A stretch of DNA of 64,000 nucleotides, taken from assembly GCF_002699985.1 (NCBI RefSeq), contig NZ_LKBT01000070.1:62001-126000 (forward strand), given 5' to 3'. Shown in pieces: positions 37,332 to 46,346 of the stretch. Made by a program: the position numbers and the translations under genes. Under the pieces are notes generated by a model. The model searched no databases and was not told the DNA's origin. It worked only from the letters and a program-made list of their open reading frames with translations. This DNA comes from Pseudomonas sp. ICMP 561. GTDB taxonomy: Bacteria; Pseudomonadota; Gammaproteobacteria; Pseudomonadales; Pseudomonadaceae. Positions within the stretch are counted from its first letter, which is position 1. Each line of letters opens with the position of its first letter.

Positions 37332-38114
37332 TCATGCCACAGACCCATCCACATGAATCTGCACCCGGCCCTGGCTGCAGCGCTCGACCCGTGCCTGGAC
37401 CCGATAGACCTGCTCCAGCATGGTCGGCGTCAGGGTATGTTCGGGTGTGCCCGCTACATTCAGGCGGCCACGCTCAAGCACCATGATCTGATCGGCCCAG
37501 CGCGCTGCCAGGCCCAGGTCATGGAGGACAACCACCACGATCCGGCCTTGATCGGCCAGTTGGCGGACCATGCTCATCACGTCGTTTTGATAGCGCAAAT
37601 CCAGCGCACTGGTGGGTTCGTCGAGCAGCAACAAACGTGGCTGGCGAATCACCGCTTGAGCGAGGCTGACCATTTGCCGTTGTCCACCGGACAGACTGTC
37701 CAGGGGTTGCAGGGCCAGATGCAGGATGCCCAATTGTTCAAGAACGGCGCAGGCCTTGTTTTGTTGTTCCCGGGCGCTGCCGACTGTGGCCAGTGAGTCG
37801 CCCCCGCGCAAGGCGCCGAGCAGGGTTTCCAATACGCTCAAGGCAATGCCATCGGGCAAGGTCTGGGGCATGAAACCCAGAACAGCAGCGCGTTCGCGAC
37901 GCTTGCAGCGCAGCAGATCGAGATCACCCAGACGAATCTCGCCCGTCGCCGACAACAGTCCTGCAAGGCTGCGCAGCAGGGTCGACTTGCCTGCACCGTT
38001 AGGGCCCACCAGCGCTACGACTTGCCCCGGCGCAATATGCGGCAGGTCAATGCCATGTAGCACCGTGCTGCGTTTGTAACCAACAGTCAGATTACGTACC
38101 GTCAACTGGCTCAT
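37332..38114 (-). CDS. ABC transporter ATPase (FecE/FepC type)
   Basis: This 260-residue ATPase has Walker A GPNGAGKST at about 37-45, signature LSGGQRQM near 137-144, Walker B LLLLDEPTSALD and the switch histidine in VVVLHDL. It powers uptake of an iron chelate or similar metallophore through the FecCD permease encoded just upstream, with which it overlaps by 4 bp (ATGA). REP pairs follow its stop. Confidence 0.93.
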   Translation of the reverse strand: MSQLTVRNLTVGYKRSTVLHGIDLPHIAPGQVVALVGPNGAGKSTLLRSLAGLLSATGEIRLGDLDLLRCKRRERAAVLGFMPQTLPDGIALSVLETLLGALRGGDSLATVGSAREQQNKACAVLEQLGILHLALQPLDSLSGGQRQMVSLAQAVIRQPRLLLLDEPTSALDLRYQNDVMSMVRQLADQGRIVVVVLHDLGLAARWADQIMVLERGRLNVAGTPEHTLTPTMLEQVYRVQARVERCSQGRVQIHVDGSVA

Positions 38115-39169
38115 GTCCGGCCTCGCTTGAGAATCAGGCTCATGAACAACGGTACGCCGACCACCGCGGTCACAATGCCGATGGGCAGCACCACGCCCGG
38201 GATCAGCTGTTTGCTGACGATGGCCGACAGCGACATGATCAACGCGCCCATCAAGGCGCTGACTGGCAGAAAGAAACGATGATCTTCGCCAATCAGCATG
38301 CGGGCAATGTGCGGCCCCACCAGCCCGATAAAGCCGATGGTCCCTACGAATGCCACCGCGGTTGCGGCCAGCAGACTGATACGCAGCAACGCCCCTAACC
38401 GCAAGCGGGCAACATCAATACCCAGCGTCTCGGCACGCTCGTCGCCCAGTCGCAGCGTAGTCATCTGCCACGACGCGCGCAGGCTGAATGGCAACACCAG
38501 AAAAAACACCACGGCCAGGGTCTGCACTGCAGGCCAATTGGCGCGGCTCAGGCTGCCCATGCTCCAGAACACCAGTTGTTGCAAAGCATCTGCCGAGGCC
38601 AGGTATTGCAGCAGCGCAACCATGGCGTTGAAGCTGAACACCAGCGCAATGCCAAACAGCACCAGAGACTGCACGCCGCCAGTGAGGCTGGCGACGGCCT
38701 GCAACAACAGCACCGACGCAAACGCGAAGATGAACGCATTGGCGGTAATCAGCCAACTGCCGGGCACACCGGGAATTCCCAGATCCAGCACAATGGCCAG
38801 CGCCGCGCCAAAGGATGCTGCCGATGACACGCCCAGGGTAAACGGACTGGCCAGCGGGTTATTGAGGATGGTCTGCATCTCGGCCCCGGCCAACGAAAGC
38901 GCCGCGCCCACCAGCACGGCCATCAGCGCGAACGGCAGGCGCAATTCGCGGACGATCACCTGAGTATCCGGATCAACGCTGACCGGATCGAATATTGCCA
39001 GCAAGACTTCACTGGCAGCGAACCGGGTAGTGCCCAGCGTGATGTCCGCCACCAGACACGCCAGTAACGTGAAAACAAGAGCGCCACAGATCCACAGGCG
39101 TTTACGCAGGATTTTGTTGTAGGCGACCTGCAGTGTTTCGGCGTTCAGGGCAGGTTGGGAACGACTCAA
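38111..39169 (-). CDS. FecCD-family iron-chelate permease
   Basis: This 352-residue protein has about ten membrane helices and typical FecCD features: LRLPFALMAVLVGAALSLAG near 75-95 and GTIGFIGLVGPHIARMLIGEDHR near 272-294, which contacts the ATPase. It overlaps the TonB receptor gene and the ATPase gene by 4 bp each, so the three are one translationally coupled unit. Confidence 0.93.
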   Translation of the reverse strand: MSRSQPALNAETLQVAYNKILRKRLWICGALVFTLLACLVADITLGTTRFAASEVLLAIFDPVSVDPDTQVIVRELRLPFALMAVLVGAALSLAGAEMQTILNNPLASPFTLGVSSAASFGAALAIVLDLGIPGVPGSWLITANAFIFAFASVLLLQAVASLTGGVQSLVLFGIALVFSFNAMVALLQYLASADALQQLVFWSMGSLSRANWPAVQTLAVVFFLVLPFSLRASWQMTTLRLGDERAETLGIDVARLRLGALLRISLLAATAVAFVGTIGFIGLVGPHIARMLIGEDHRFFLPVSALMGALIMSLSAIVSKQLIPGVVLPIGIVTAVVGVPLFMSLILKRGRT

Positions 39170-41550
39170 AACTTCGCACTCACGCTGGCGATGAACGAGG
39201 CGGGCGCGCCCGCGTAGTTACCGTCGGTATTGGCTGCGGTTTCGATATATTTGCGATCCGTCAGGTTGCGGCCTTTGAGTGAAACCCGGATGTTTTCGTC
39301 GATGTCGTAGAACACGCTGGCGTCGATCCTGGCGTAGCCGCTCACGTCGTAGCTGTTGTCGATATCGCCCTGCCGTTCGCCCACTGCAATGACGCCCGCG
39401 CCGAAGCCGAGACCTTTCATGGGGCCGTCTTGCAGTTGGTAGCTGGACCAGATCGAACCGCTGAGGATCGGTACGCCGTCCAGGCGGTTGCCGGTTTCGA
39501 TTGTCGTGTCCTTGGTGACTTTGGCGTCCAGTGCGCTGACGTTACCGATGATTTCCCAGCCATCCAGTGGAGTGCCGCTGACATCGAGTTCAGCCCCGCG
39601 CACGCGCTGTTCGCCAGTCTGTACCGAGTAGTTGTCGTCTGTGGGGTCGGTTGCCGCTACGTTCTGCCGGGTGATCTCGAATACCGACAAGGTGGCGCTC
39701 AGGCGGTCAGGGATCAGGTCGAACTTGGCGCCGACCTCATATTGCTCACCTTCCTCAGGATCCAGAGGGCTGCCGTTGCGCTGGGTGTCACTCTGCGGAG
39801 TGAATGAAGTGCTGTAGCTGGCGTAGAGTGCCAGCCAGTCAGTGGGCTGATACACCAGGCCCAGTCGGGGTGAAACTTTCGACGGGTTCAGATTGGTTGG
39901 GGTCGACACACGACTCAGGCCCGTGATGGGATTGACGACGATCGTCGTATTACGCTGCCGCGTATCGTCATATCGTGCACCCACGATCAGCTTCCACTGT
40001 TCGCTCAGGTCGATCTGATCCTGCAGGTAAAAGCTGTAGGCTTCCAGTTGATAATCGGTTTCTTCGTTGAATGAGAACGCGCCGGGCCGGGCGCCATAAA
40101 CCGGATTGAAAATACCGATCGAACCCAATGTTGCTCGATCCGTAGCCACGTTGCGCTTGCCGTCGATGTACTCGAAACCTGCCAAGGCTGTGTGTTTCAG
40201 GCCACCGGTGGCGAAGCGGGCAATGGCTTCGAACTGCATGTCCAGCGTCTTTATGCGCTCGTCGCCATCGGTTGCACGACGAGCAAGGGTGCGGTTGTCG
40301 TCCTCCAGTCCGCGCAAATCCACCACATAACGATTCTTGTGGGACTGATCCCAGCGGGTCATCTGGCGAAGGGTCAGCCAGTCATTTACATCGTGCTCGG
40401 CGCGATACCAGACCGACACCTTGTCCGCCTTGTCCCGCGACCAGGGTTCATGCAGATAGCGATCGGCATTCATGTTGATCTTGCCGTTGACCGGGATTAG
40501 CCCTCGATCAAAAGGACTGGTCTGGTTGATGTATTCCAGGCCCGCATCCACACGCGTGACATCGCTGGGTTCCCAGCGCAGGGTCGGGGCAACGTAGATG
40601 CGTTTGCTGTCGCGGAAGGTGTCGCGAAAACCGCGTTCGGTCTGGGTGGCGACTGTCATGCGCCCAGCCAGGGTTTTGGCTTCGTCCAGAGGGCCGCTGG
40701 CGTTGGCTTCAAGCCGATAGAAGTCATAAGAACCTGCCTGCGCCTTGACCTCGGCTTCCGGGGTGAAGCTCGGCTGGCGGGTCACCAGGTTGATCAGCCC
40801 ACCCGGATTGCCACGGCCATAGAGCACCGACGCGGGCCCCTTGAGGACTTCGACCCGCTCGACGTTGGCCAGATCGCGCAACGCTTCCGGGCGCGACACC
40901 AAGGGGTTGATCAACATGCCATCCACCGCATAAGTGGTGGCTTTGAACCCGCGGATGATGAAGTTTTCGGAAGAACCGCCATGGCTGTTGCCACGTTGCA
41001 CGCTGCTGACGTTGGTCAGGGCATCGCCGAGGTTATTGACCTGCTGGTCTTCAAGCACCTGGCGGGAGACCACCTGAATGGATTGCGGAACGTCGCGCAG
41101 GGCGGTGTCCGTCTTGGTCCCGGTGGCGCTGCGGGTTGCGCGATAGCCCTGCACCGGGCCGTTCGCATGTTCGATAAAACGGTTGGAGGTAATGGTCGAC
41201 GGCGCAAGGTTGATTGAGCCGCTGGCAGGCTGCGCAAACAGCAGAAGAGTGCGGTCTTCAGTCAGCGACCAGCCCAAACCTGAATCCCTGAGCAACCGGG
41301 TCAACGCTTCTCGCTCACTAAGCTCGCCGTTGACTGCTGGTGCGGTTTTGCCGGTCGCCAGTGCGGCGTCAAAACTCAGCTGTAACCGGTTCTGTCTGGC
41401 GAATTGCGCCAGCGCCGAAGCCAGCGGTTGTGCGCTCATGCTGTAACGGGCAGTACCCGGACGCTCAGAAGCTTCGGCAGCCCAACCGTTGCCCATCGGC
41501 AGCATGATGAGCAGGGCAAGAGACGGCAATGCAGGTAGGCGTGGCATCAA
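39166..41550 (-). CDS. TonB-dependent siderophore receptor with STN signalling domain
   Basis: This 794-residue outer-membrane receptor has a signal peptide (1-24), an STN domain (about 36-108, SAQPLASALAQFARQNRLQL), a plug (about 135-260, with QSIQVVSRQVLEDQQ and VERVEVLKGPASVLYGRGNP) and a 22-strand barrel ending in Phe (SFIASVSAKF). An STN domain usually relays ligand binding to a FecR-type anti-sigma factor, but no fecI/fecR pair is seen in this window. The family is FhuE/FpvA/FoxA-like; the ligand cannot be named. A Fur-box-like repeat lies upstream. Confidence 0.93.
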   Translation of the reverse strand: MMPRLPALPSLALLIMLPMGNGWAAEASERPGTARYSMSAQPLASALAQFARQNRLQLSFDAALATGKTAPAVNGELSEREALTRLLRDSGLGWSLTEDRTLLLFAQPASGSINLAPSTITSNRFIEHANGPVQGYRATRSATGTKTDTALRDVPQSIQVVSRQVLEDQQVNNLGDALTNVSSVQRGNSHGGSSENFIIRGFKATTYAVDGMLINPLVSRPEALRDLANVERVEVLKGPASVLYGRGNPGGLINLVTRQPSFTPEAEVKAQAGSYDFYRLEANASGPLDEAKTLAGRMTVATQTERGFRDTFRDSKRIYVAPTLRWEPSDVTRVDAGLEYINQTSPFDRGLIPVNGKINMNADRYLHEPWSRDKADKVSVWYRAEHDVNDWLTLRQMTRWDQSHKNRYVVDLRGLEDDNRTLARRATDGDERIKTLDMQFEAIARFATGGLKHTALAGFEYIDGKRNVATDRATLGSIGIFNPVYGARPGAFSFNEETDYQLEAYSFYLQDQIDLSEQWKLIVGARYDDTRQRNTTIVVNPITGLSRVSTPTNLNPSKVSPRLGLVYQPTDWLALYASYSTSFTPQSDTQRNGSPLDPEEGEQYEVGAKFDLIPDRLSATLSVFEITRQNVAATDPTDDNYSVQTGEQRVRGAELDVSGTPLDGWEIIGNVSALDAKVTKDTTIETGNRLDGVPILSGSIWSSYQLQDGPMKGLGFGAGVIAVGERQGDIDNSYDVSGYARIDASVFYDIDENIRVSLKGRNLTDRKYIETAANTDGNYAGAPASFIASVSAKF

Positions 41551-41577
41551 TACGATCCTTCATACGTCTTGATTACG

Positions 41578-41596
41578 TTTGCGAAAAATTCTCAAA
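41578..41596. promoter_or_regulatory. Fur-box-like inverted repeat upstream of TonB receptor
   Basis: TTTGCGAA (41578-41585) and TTCTCAAA (41589-41596) form a 7-of-8 inverted repeat with a 3-bp spacer, 28 bp before the receptor start. On the minus strand TGAGAAT-T-TTTCGCA agrees with the Fur 7-1-7 core TGATAAT-N-ATTATCA at 10 of 14 positions. That is compatible with iron control but below a confident match. Confidence 0.5.
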
Positions 41597-41692
41597 CAGA
41601 TGATCAAAGACGTAGCCCTTCGGGATTTTTTTCAAGGACGGGCGAAAAAAACAAAAAAACCTGATGGTGCACGTTTATTGAGGGATATTTGA

Positions 41693-41785
41693 CCTGTAGG
41701 AGCGCACGAGCACCGCGAGGCCGCGATGGCGGTCTGTCTGATACACCGCTATCGCGGGCTCGCGGTGCTCGTGCGCTCCTACAGG
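41693..41785. repeat. REP-like inverted pair (GAGCGCACGAGCACCGCGAG class)
   Basis: CCTGTAGGAGCGCACGAGCA at 41693 faces an almost perfect complement ending in GCGCTCCTACAGG at 41785. The long arms could fold into a stable cruciform between the receptor and the LysR gene. The remaining intergenic sequence (41551-41887) shows only the Fur-like site. Confidence 0.85.
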
Positions 41786-41887
41786 ATAGGGAAAACACCA
41801 TAGTCACTTGCATCTGCACGATTAACGCGCAACCTTAGCCGCTACTGTTTGTGATCTCCAAACAATCCTTCTGATAGCGGGGCAGGA

Positions 41888-42838
41888 ATGGACCGTTTTG
41901 ATGCAATGCTGGCATTCGCCCGGGTCGTTGAAGCGGGGAGCTTTACCAGGGCGGCTGACACGCTGCACATGAGCAAGACCACGGTGACCCAACTGGTTCA
42001 ACAACTGGAAGCCAGGCTGCGGGTCAAACTGCTTAACCGCACTACGCGCAAGGTCAATGTCACTGCTGACGGCGCGGTTTACTACGAACGCGTGGTACGG
42101 CTGCTGGCGGATCTGGATGACGCAGAGACCAGTCTCTCCAGCGCAGCGTCATTGCCCCGAGGTCGGTTGCGAGTGGATGTACCCAGCCCGCTGGCCAGAA
42201 TGATCCTGATGCCGGCACTGCCCGGTTTCCATGCCAGATACCCGGATATCCAGATCGATATGGGCGTCAGCGATCGCAAGGTCGATCTGATTGGCGAAAA
42301 TGTCGATTGCGTGGTCCGCGGCGGTGAACTCAGCGACCTGTCACTCATGGCTCGCCGGGTGGGTGATTTGCAGCTTGGGGTGTACGCCGCGCCAGCTTAT
42401 CTGCAGCGTCTCGGCATTCCAGTTCACCCTCGCGAGCTTGAAGAGTCTGAGCACCGGATCATCGGTTTCCTGTGGGCGCGCACAGGTAAAGCCTTACCCT
42501 ATGCCATGCACAACGGCACCGAACGTCTGACGATTAATGGCCGTTACGTGTTGGCGGTGGACGACGGCAATGCGTATCTTGCGGCAGGGCTGGCAGGCAT
42601 GGGCGTGCTCTGGCTACCGGACTATATGGCAAAACAACACCTGGCAAGCGGTGAATTGGTCCCGTTGTTCGAACGCTGGCGAATGGAACCCATGCCGCTG
42701 TATGTAGCGTTTCCACCAAACCGGCATATCAGTATTAAAGTCCGGGTATTCATCGACTGGGTTGCAGAGCTGATGGCGCAACACGGCCCGGTCGCCGATC
42801 GATACGCGATTGATGACGCGGAGAACCGCACGACATGA
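41888..42838 (+). CDS. LysR-family regulator (CrgA/DmlR-like)
   Basis: This 316-residue LysR protein begins MDRFDAMLAFARVVEAGSFT, with the helix-turn-helix TRAADTLHMSKTTVTQLVQQ (20-39) and an effector domain from about 90 to 295. It overlaps the next gene, a GlxA-type regulator, by 4 bp (ATGA), an unusual pairing of two transcription factors in one unit. Target and effector are unknown. Confidence 0.88.
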   Translation: MDRFDAMLAFARVVEAGSFTRAADTLHMSKTTVTQLVQQLEARLRVKLLNRTTRKVNVTADGAVYYERVVRLLADLDDAETSLSSAASLPRGRLRVDVPSPLARMILMPALPGFHARYPDIQIDMGVSDRKVDLIGENVDCVVRGGELSDLSLMARRVGDLQLGVYAAPAYLQRLGIPVHPRELEESEHRIIGFLWARTGKALPYAMHNGTERLTINGRYVLAVDDGNAYLAAGLAGMGVLWLPDYMAKQHLASGELVPLFERWRMEPMPLYVAFPPNRHISIKVRVFIDWVAELMAQHGPVADRYAIDDAENRTT

Positions 42839-43845
42839 CTGAGCGACGTCAATTCAGCGGTGGCATGAAGGGCAAGAATCTTCGCTATCTTGGAGATGAG
42901 TCAACAGCTTCCCGTCAGGCAAAAGCCGGATTTTTGCTGCTCGAACATTTCTCGCTTCCTGCATTCACCCAGGCGCTGGACACCATCATTACCGCAAATC
43001 TGCTGCGTCCCGGCTTGTTCGCGACCTGTACCTTTGCCTTGCAGGAGGGCGAAGTGGTCAGTGATCTGGGGCTGGTCATTCGACCTGATCTGCAGCTGAC
43101 AGCTGCCGGGATAAACGGTCTGGACTTGCTGGTTGTCTGCGGTGGCTACCGGACCGAACTCAAGCATTATCCCGAGCTGACAGCATTACTGAATACGGCG
43201 GCAGAGCAGGGTACGGCGCTGGCGGGGTTGTGGAATGGTGCGTGGTTTCTGGGTGTTGCGGGTTTACTCGACAGCTACCGTTGCGCGATCCACCCGGAAC
43301 ACCGTCCCGCGCTGGCTGAAATCTGCAAGATTACCCATGTCACCAGCGAGCCGTTCGTGGTGGACCGGGATCGTCTGACCGCCGCAAGCCCGTCGGGGGC
43401 TTTCCACATGGCGTTGGAGTGGATCAAGACCCTGCATGACAAAGCGCTGGTCGAAGGCATCGAGGACATTCTGTCTTTTGAAGAGTCACGTTATCGGCGT
43501 ATCAAGAACTCTGCGCATCTATCGGTCAGCGCGCCATTGCGTGAGGTGGTGAAGCTGATGGACGCCAACCTCGAAGAACCACTGGAAATGGAGCAACTGG
43601 TGAAGTACTCCGGTCGCTCCCGTCGTCAGGTCGAACGCTTGTTCCGGGAACAGCTGGGCACCACGCCGCAGCGCTATTACCTGGAATTGCGCATCACCGA
43701 AGCCCGGCGTTTGTTGCAGCACACTGAGATGTCCCAGGTTGAGGTGCTGGTCGCCTGCGGATTCGTCTCGCCCAGTCATTTCAGCAAGTGCTACAGCGCG
43801 TTCTTCGGTTACCGGCCATCGAAAGAGAAGCGGCTGGTTCGTTAG
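42835..43845 (+). CDS. GlxA-family regulator (DJ-1/PfpI domain plus AraC helix-turn-helix)
   Basis: This 336-residue protein has an N-terminal DJ-1/PfpI-like amidotransferase domain (about 30-200) and a C-terminal AraC/XylS DNA-binding domain (about 225-330, with MEQLVKYSGRSRRQVERLF and LLQHTEMSQVEVLVACGF). The nucleophile-elbow position reads GLWNGAWFLG, without the cysteine of catalytic DJ-1 relatives, so the domain is a sensor. Relatives such as ArgR, CdhR and GbdR control amino-acid or quaternary-amine use. Its own targets are unknown; the amidohydrolase operon nearby is a candidate. Confidence 0.88.
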   Translation: MTERRQFSGGMKGKNLRYLGDESTASRQAKAGFLLLEHFSLPAFTQALDTIITANLLRPGLFATCTFALQEGEVVSDLGLVIRPDLQLTAAGINGLDLLVVCGGYRTELKHYPELTALLNTAAEQGTALAGLWNGAWFLGVAGLLDSYRCAIHPEHRPALAEICKITHVTSEPFVVDRDRLTAASPSGAFHMALEWIKTLHDKALVEGIEDILSFEESRYRRIKNSAHLSVSAPLREVVKLMDANLEEPLEMEQLVKYSGRSRRQVERLFREQLGTTPQRYYLELRITEARRLLQHTEMSQVEVLVACGFVSPSHFSKCYSAFFGYRPSKEKRLVR

Positions 43846-43924
43846 TGTCTTTTCATGAGCGCAGTTTTGGTAGACGGTGCCTCAGTGTCCAGGGCACCGC
43901 GCTGTCTCGCGGCAAGCATAAGGC

Positions 43925-43998
43925 CTGTAGGAGCTGCCGAAGGCTGCGATCGCGGTGTGTCAGGATAAATGTTTCGCAGCCTTCGGCAGCTCCTACAG
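43925..43998. repeat. REP inverted pair (GAGCTGCCGAAGGCTGCGA class)
   Basis: CTGTAGGAGCTGCCGAAGGC at 43925 faces its complement ending GGCAGCTCCTACAG at 43998. It lies between the convergent GlxA-type and amidohydrolase genes; the remaining 240 bp there (43846-44163) hold nothing I can name. Single halves of this class occur near 252 and 5201. Confidence 0.88.
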
Positions 43999-44163
43999 AA
44001 AATGCACTTCAATCCAGCGTTTGCATGTTGTTTGATGAGATTGAACTTGTTCACGAAAGAGCAGGTACATCCACAGCACATGTATGGCCTGAAATACCGC
44101 CTTCCCGAATGAACTCGCTCCCACCGCTCCAACAGGTGCTACGGGCGGCTGAAGGCTCAGGAG

Positions 44164-45393
44164 CTAACGCTGAATCCGCTCAACGATGGCATTCAGCAGC
44201 ACATCGCAGCCCATGCGGGCATCTTCAGGGAAAACGTCCTCGGCTTCGTTGTGGCTCAGCCCGTCAACACAGGGGATGAACACCATCGTGGTTGGGCAAT
44301 GTCGGGCTAGCAGGATGGCGTCGTGACCTGCGCCGCTGACGATGTCCTGATGCGGATAACCTAGCGCTTCGACGGCACGGCGTACCGCCGCGACGCAATC
44401 CTTGTCGAACGGGGTGGCCGGGCTTAGCCAGTGGCGCTGTATGTCCAGGGTCAATCCGCGGACGTCCGCTACCTGCTGAAAACGCTGTCGGACCAGCTCC
44501 TCCATCAGCGCAATCTGCCCGTCTTCGTGGTGACGCAAATCCACCGTGAAGTTCACGCTGCCGGCAATGGTGTTGCGCGATGATTTGGCGATGCTCAACT
44601 GGCCAATCGTGACCAGTCCCTTGGGCGCGAACTCTTCAGCCAGGGCTTCAAGTTTCGCAGCCATTTGCGCCACGCCAAACAAAGCGTCCTTGCGCAGTTT
44701 CATCGGTGTGGTCCCGGCGTGGGCGCTCTGGCCTTTGACCTGCACGTCGAGCCAGCAAATGGCCTGACCGCCCGTCACCACGCCCACCGGGATGCCGTTG
44801 TCTTCAAGGATCGGCCCCTGCTCGATGTGCGCTTCGAAATACGAATCGAAAGGACGCTTGAAGGGTTGCTCACCCACGTGCCCGGTGGCGTCCAGCGCCT
44901 GAGCGACGCTGATACCGTCGGCATCGCGTGCATCCAGCGCAGTCTGGAGTTCCAGAGTGCCGGTGAAAACTGCAGAGCCAAACATGGCTGGCGTGAAGCG
45001 CGCGCCTTCTTCGTTGGTCCACACCGCGATTTCAATAGGCCGTTGGCTCTGGATGCCTTGTTCGTTCAGACAGCGAACCACTTCCAGGCCGCTCAGGACT
45101 CCGTAGATGCCATCGAAACGACCGCCTTTGGGCTGAGTGTCGAGATGACTGCCCATCACGATCGGCTCAAGCTTTTCGTTCAGCCCGGCACGGCGGGCGA
45201 ACAGGTTGCCGATGGCATCGAAGCTGAGGGTCATGCCTGCTTCCCGACACCAGCTCATGAACAGCTCACGGCCTGCTTTGTCTTCCGCAGACAGGGCCAG
45301 ACGGCAGTTGCCGCCCTTGGCGGTGGCACCGATTTGGGCCATGTCCATCAGGCTGGCCCAGAGGCGATCGCCGTTGGATTCAAGTACATTCAT
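44164..45393 (-). CDS. M20 amidohydrolase (N-carbamoyl-amino acid / allantoate amidohydrolase family)
   Basis: This 409-residue dizinc hydrolase has the family metal motifs MGSHLDTQPKGGRFDGIYGV (about 79-98), WTNEEGARF (about 125-133) and the late SGAGHDA and GLSHNEAE. It splits a carbamoyl or ureido group to yield an amino acid, ammonia and CO2 in relatives such as HyuC, AllC and beta-ureidopropionase. AGAGG precedes the start. It is the last gene of the operon that begins with the MHS transporter. Which N-carbamoyl substrate it uses cannot be read from sequence. Confidence 0.88.
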   Translation of the reverse strand: MNVLESNGDRLWASLMDMAQIGATAKGGNCRLALSAEDKAGRELFMSWCREAGMTLSFDAIGNLFARRAGLNEKLEPIVMGSHLDTQPKGGRFDGIYGVLSGLEVVRCLNEQGIQSQRPIEIAVWTNEEGARFTPAMFGSAVFTGTLELQTALDARDADGISVAQALDATGHVGEQPFKRPFDSYFEAHIEQGPILEDNGIPVGVVTGGQAICWLDVQVKGQSAHAGTTPMKLRKDALFGVAQMAAKLEALAEEFAPKGLVTIGQLSIAKSSRNTIAGSVNFTVDLRHHEDGQIALMEELVRQRFQQVADVRGLTLDIQRHWLSPATPFDKDCVAAVRRAVEALGYPHQDIVSGAGHDAILLARHCPTTMVFIPCVDGLSHNEAEDVFPEDARMGCDVLLNAIVERIQR

Positions 45394-45416
45394 CGCTCAA
45401 CCTCTTGCGTGTCGCT

Positions 45417-46346
45417 TCAGTAGCCCAGCGTTGGGTCCACCAGATTATTCAGGGGTTCGCCATTGAGCAGTCGGCGGGCGTTTTCCGCGACCTGCAGTGC
45501 AATGCAATCGTCGGAGGCGGCGGAGGCTATGTGCGGAGTGATGATCACCCCCGGCATCTGCCACAAACGATCGTCCACCGGCAGCGGTTCCTGATCGAAT
45601 ACATCCAGCACCGCGCCGCGCAAATGCCCGCTGGCCAGGCCCTGTTGCAGGTCATCGACGATCAGGTGTTGCCCGCGTCCGGCATTCACCACTACCGCGC
45701 CGGGAGCCAGGGCGGCAAAGGTCTTGCTGCACAGAATGCCTCGGGTGGCGTCGGTCAGGGGCAGCAGGTTGACCAGCATGTCCAGGCCGTCGAGGAACCC
45801 ATCGAACTGCTCGTCACCGTGATGACAGATCACTCCGGGAATTTCTCGCGGGCTACGTGCCCAGCCACTCACCGCATAGCCAGCACCGGCCAGATCACTG
45901 GCGATTGCCGCACCCAGCGAACCCAGGCCCATGACACCCACTCTGAACTGCCCGGCAGGACGTTGTGGGTGACGCTGCCACGCGCTTTGACGCTGCTGTG
46001 CGGCCACGCGATCAAAATCACGGTGAAAATGCAGCACCGCCCAGCGCACGTATTCGGTCATCCCACGTCGATGATCAGGGTCCACCACGCGGCAGGCGGG
46101 AAGGTCCGCCCGACTCGGGTCCGTGCGCAAATGATCGACCCCGGCAGCCACCGAGTGCACCAGTTGCAGGTTGGGCAGGCTTGCCATGCTGCCCGCCGGT
46201 GGATACCAGCAGGCCGCGATTTGCGCCTCGGCGGCGGCCGGGTCATCAGGCAATACCACCTTGAGTTCAGGCGCGTTACGGGCGAAAGCGATTTGCAGTT
46301 CGCTGTTCAGAACGGTGTCATTGGTCAACAGGACGACGGTGGTCAT
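45417..46346 (-). CDS. D-2-hydroxyacid dehydrogenase, GhrA-like
   Basis: This 309-residue NAD(P)-dependent enzyme of the glyoxylate/hydroxypyruvate reductase A type has a Rossmann motif VGVMGLGSLGAAIA (about 138-151) and the catalytic Arg in HSVAAGVDHLR. NAGRGQHL, LDVFDQEPLP and the ITPHIAS histidine follow, with a GhrA-like end VDPTLGY. It probably reduces or oxidises a 2-hydroxy acid produced by the neighbouring aldolase. It overlaps the aldolase gene by 4 bp. Confidence 0.86.
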   Translation of the reverse strand: MTTVVLLTNDTVLNSELQIAFARNAPELKVVLPDDPAAAEAQIAACWYPPAGSMASLPNLQLVHSVAAGVDHLRTDPSRADLPACRVVDPDHRRGMTEYVRWAVLHFHRDFDRVAAQQRQSAWQRHPQRPAGQFRVGVMGLGSLGAAIASDLAGAGYAVSGWARSPREIPGVICHHGDEQFDGFLDGLDMLVNLLPLTDATRGILCSKTFAALAPGAVVVNAGRGQHLIVDDLQQGLASGHLRGAVLDVFDQEPLPVDDRLWQMPGVIITPHIASAASDDCIALQVAENARRLLNGEPLNNLVDPTLGY

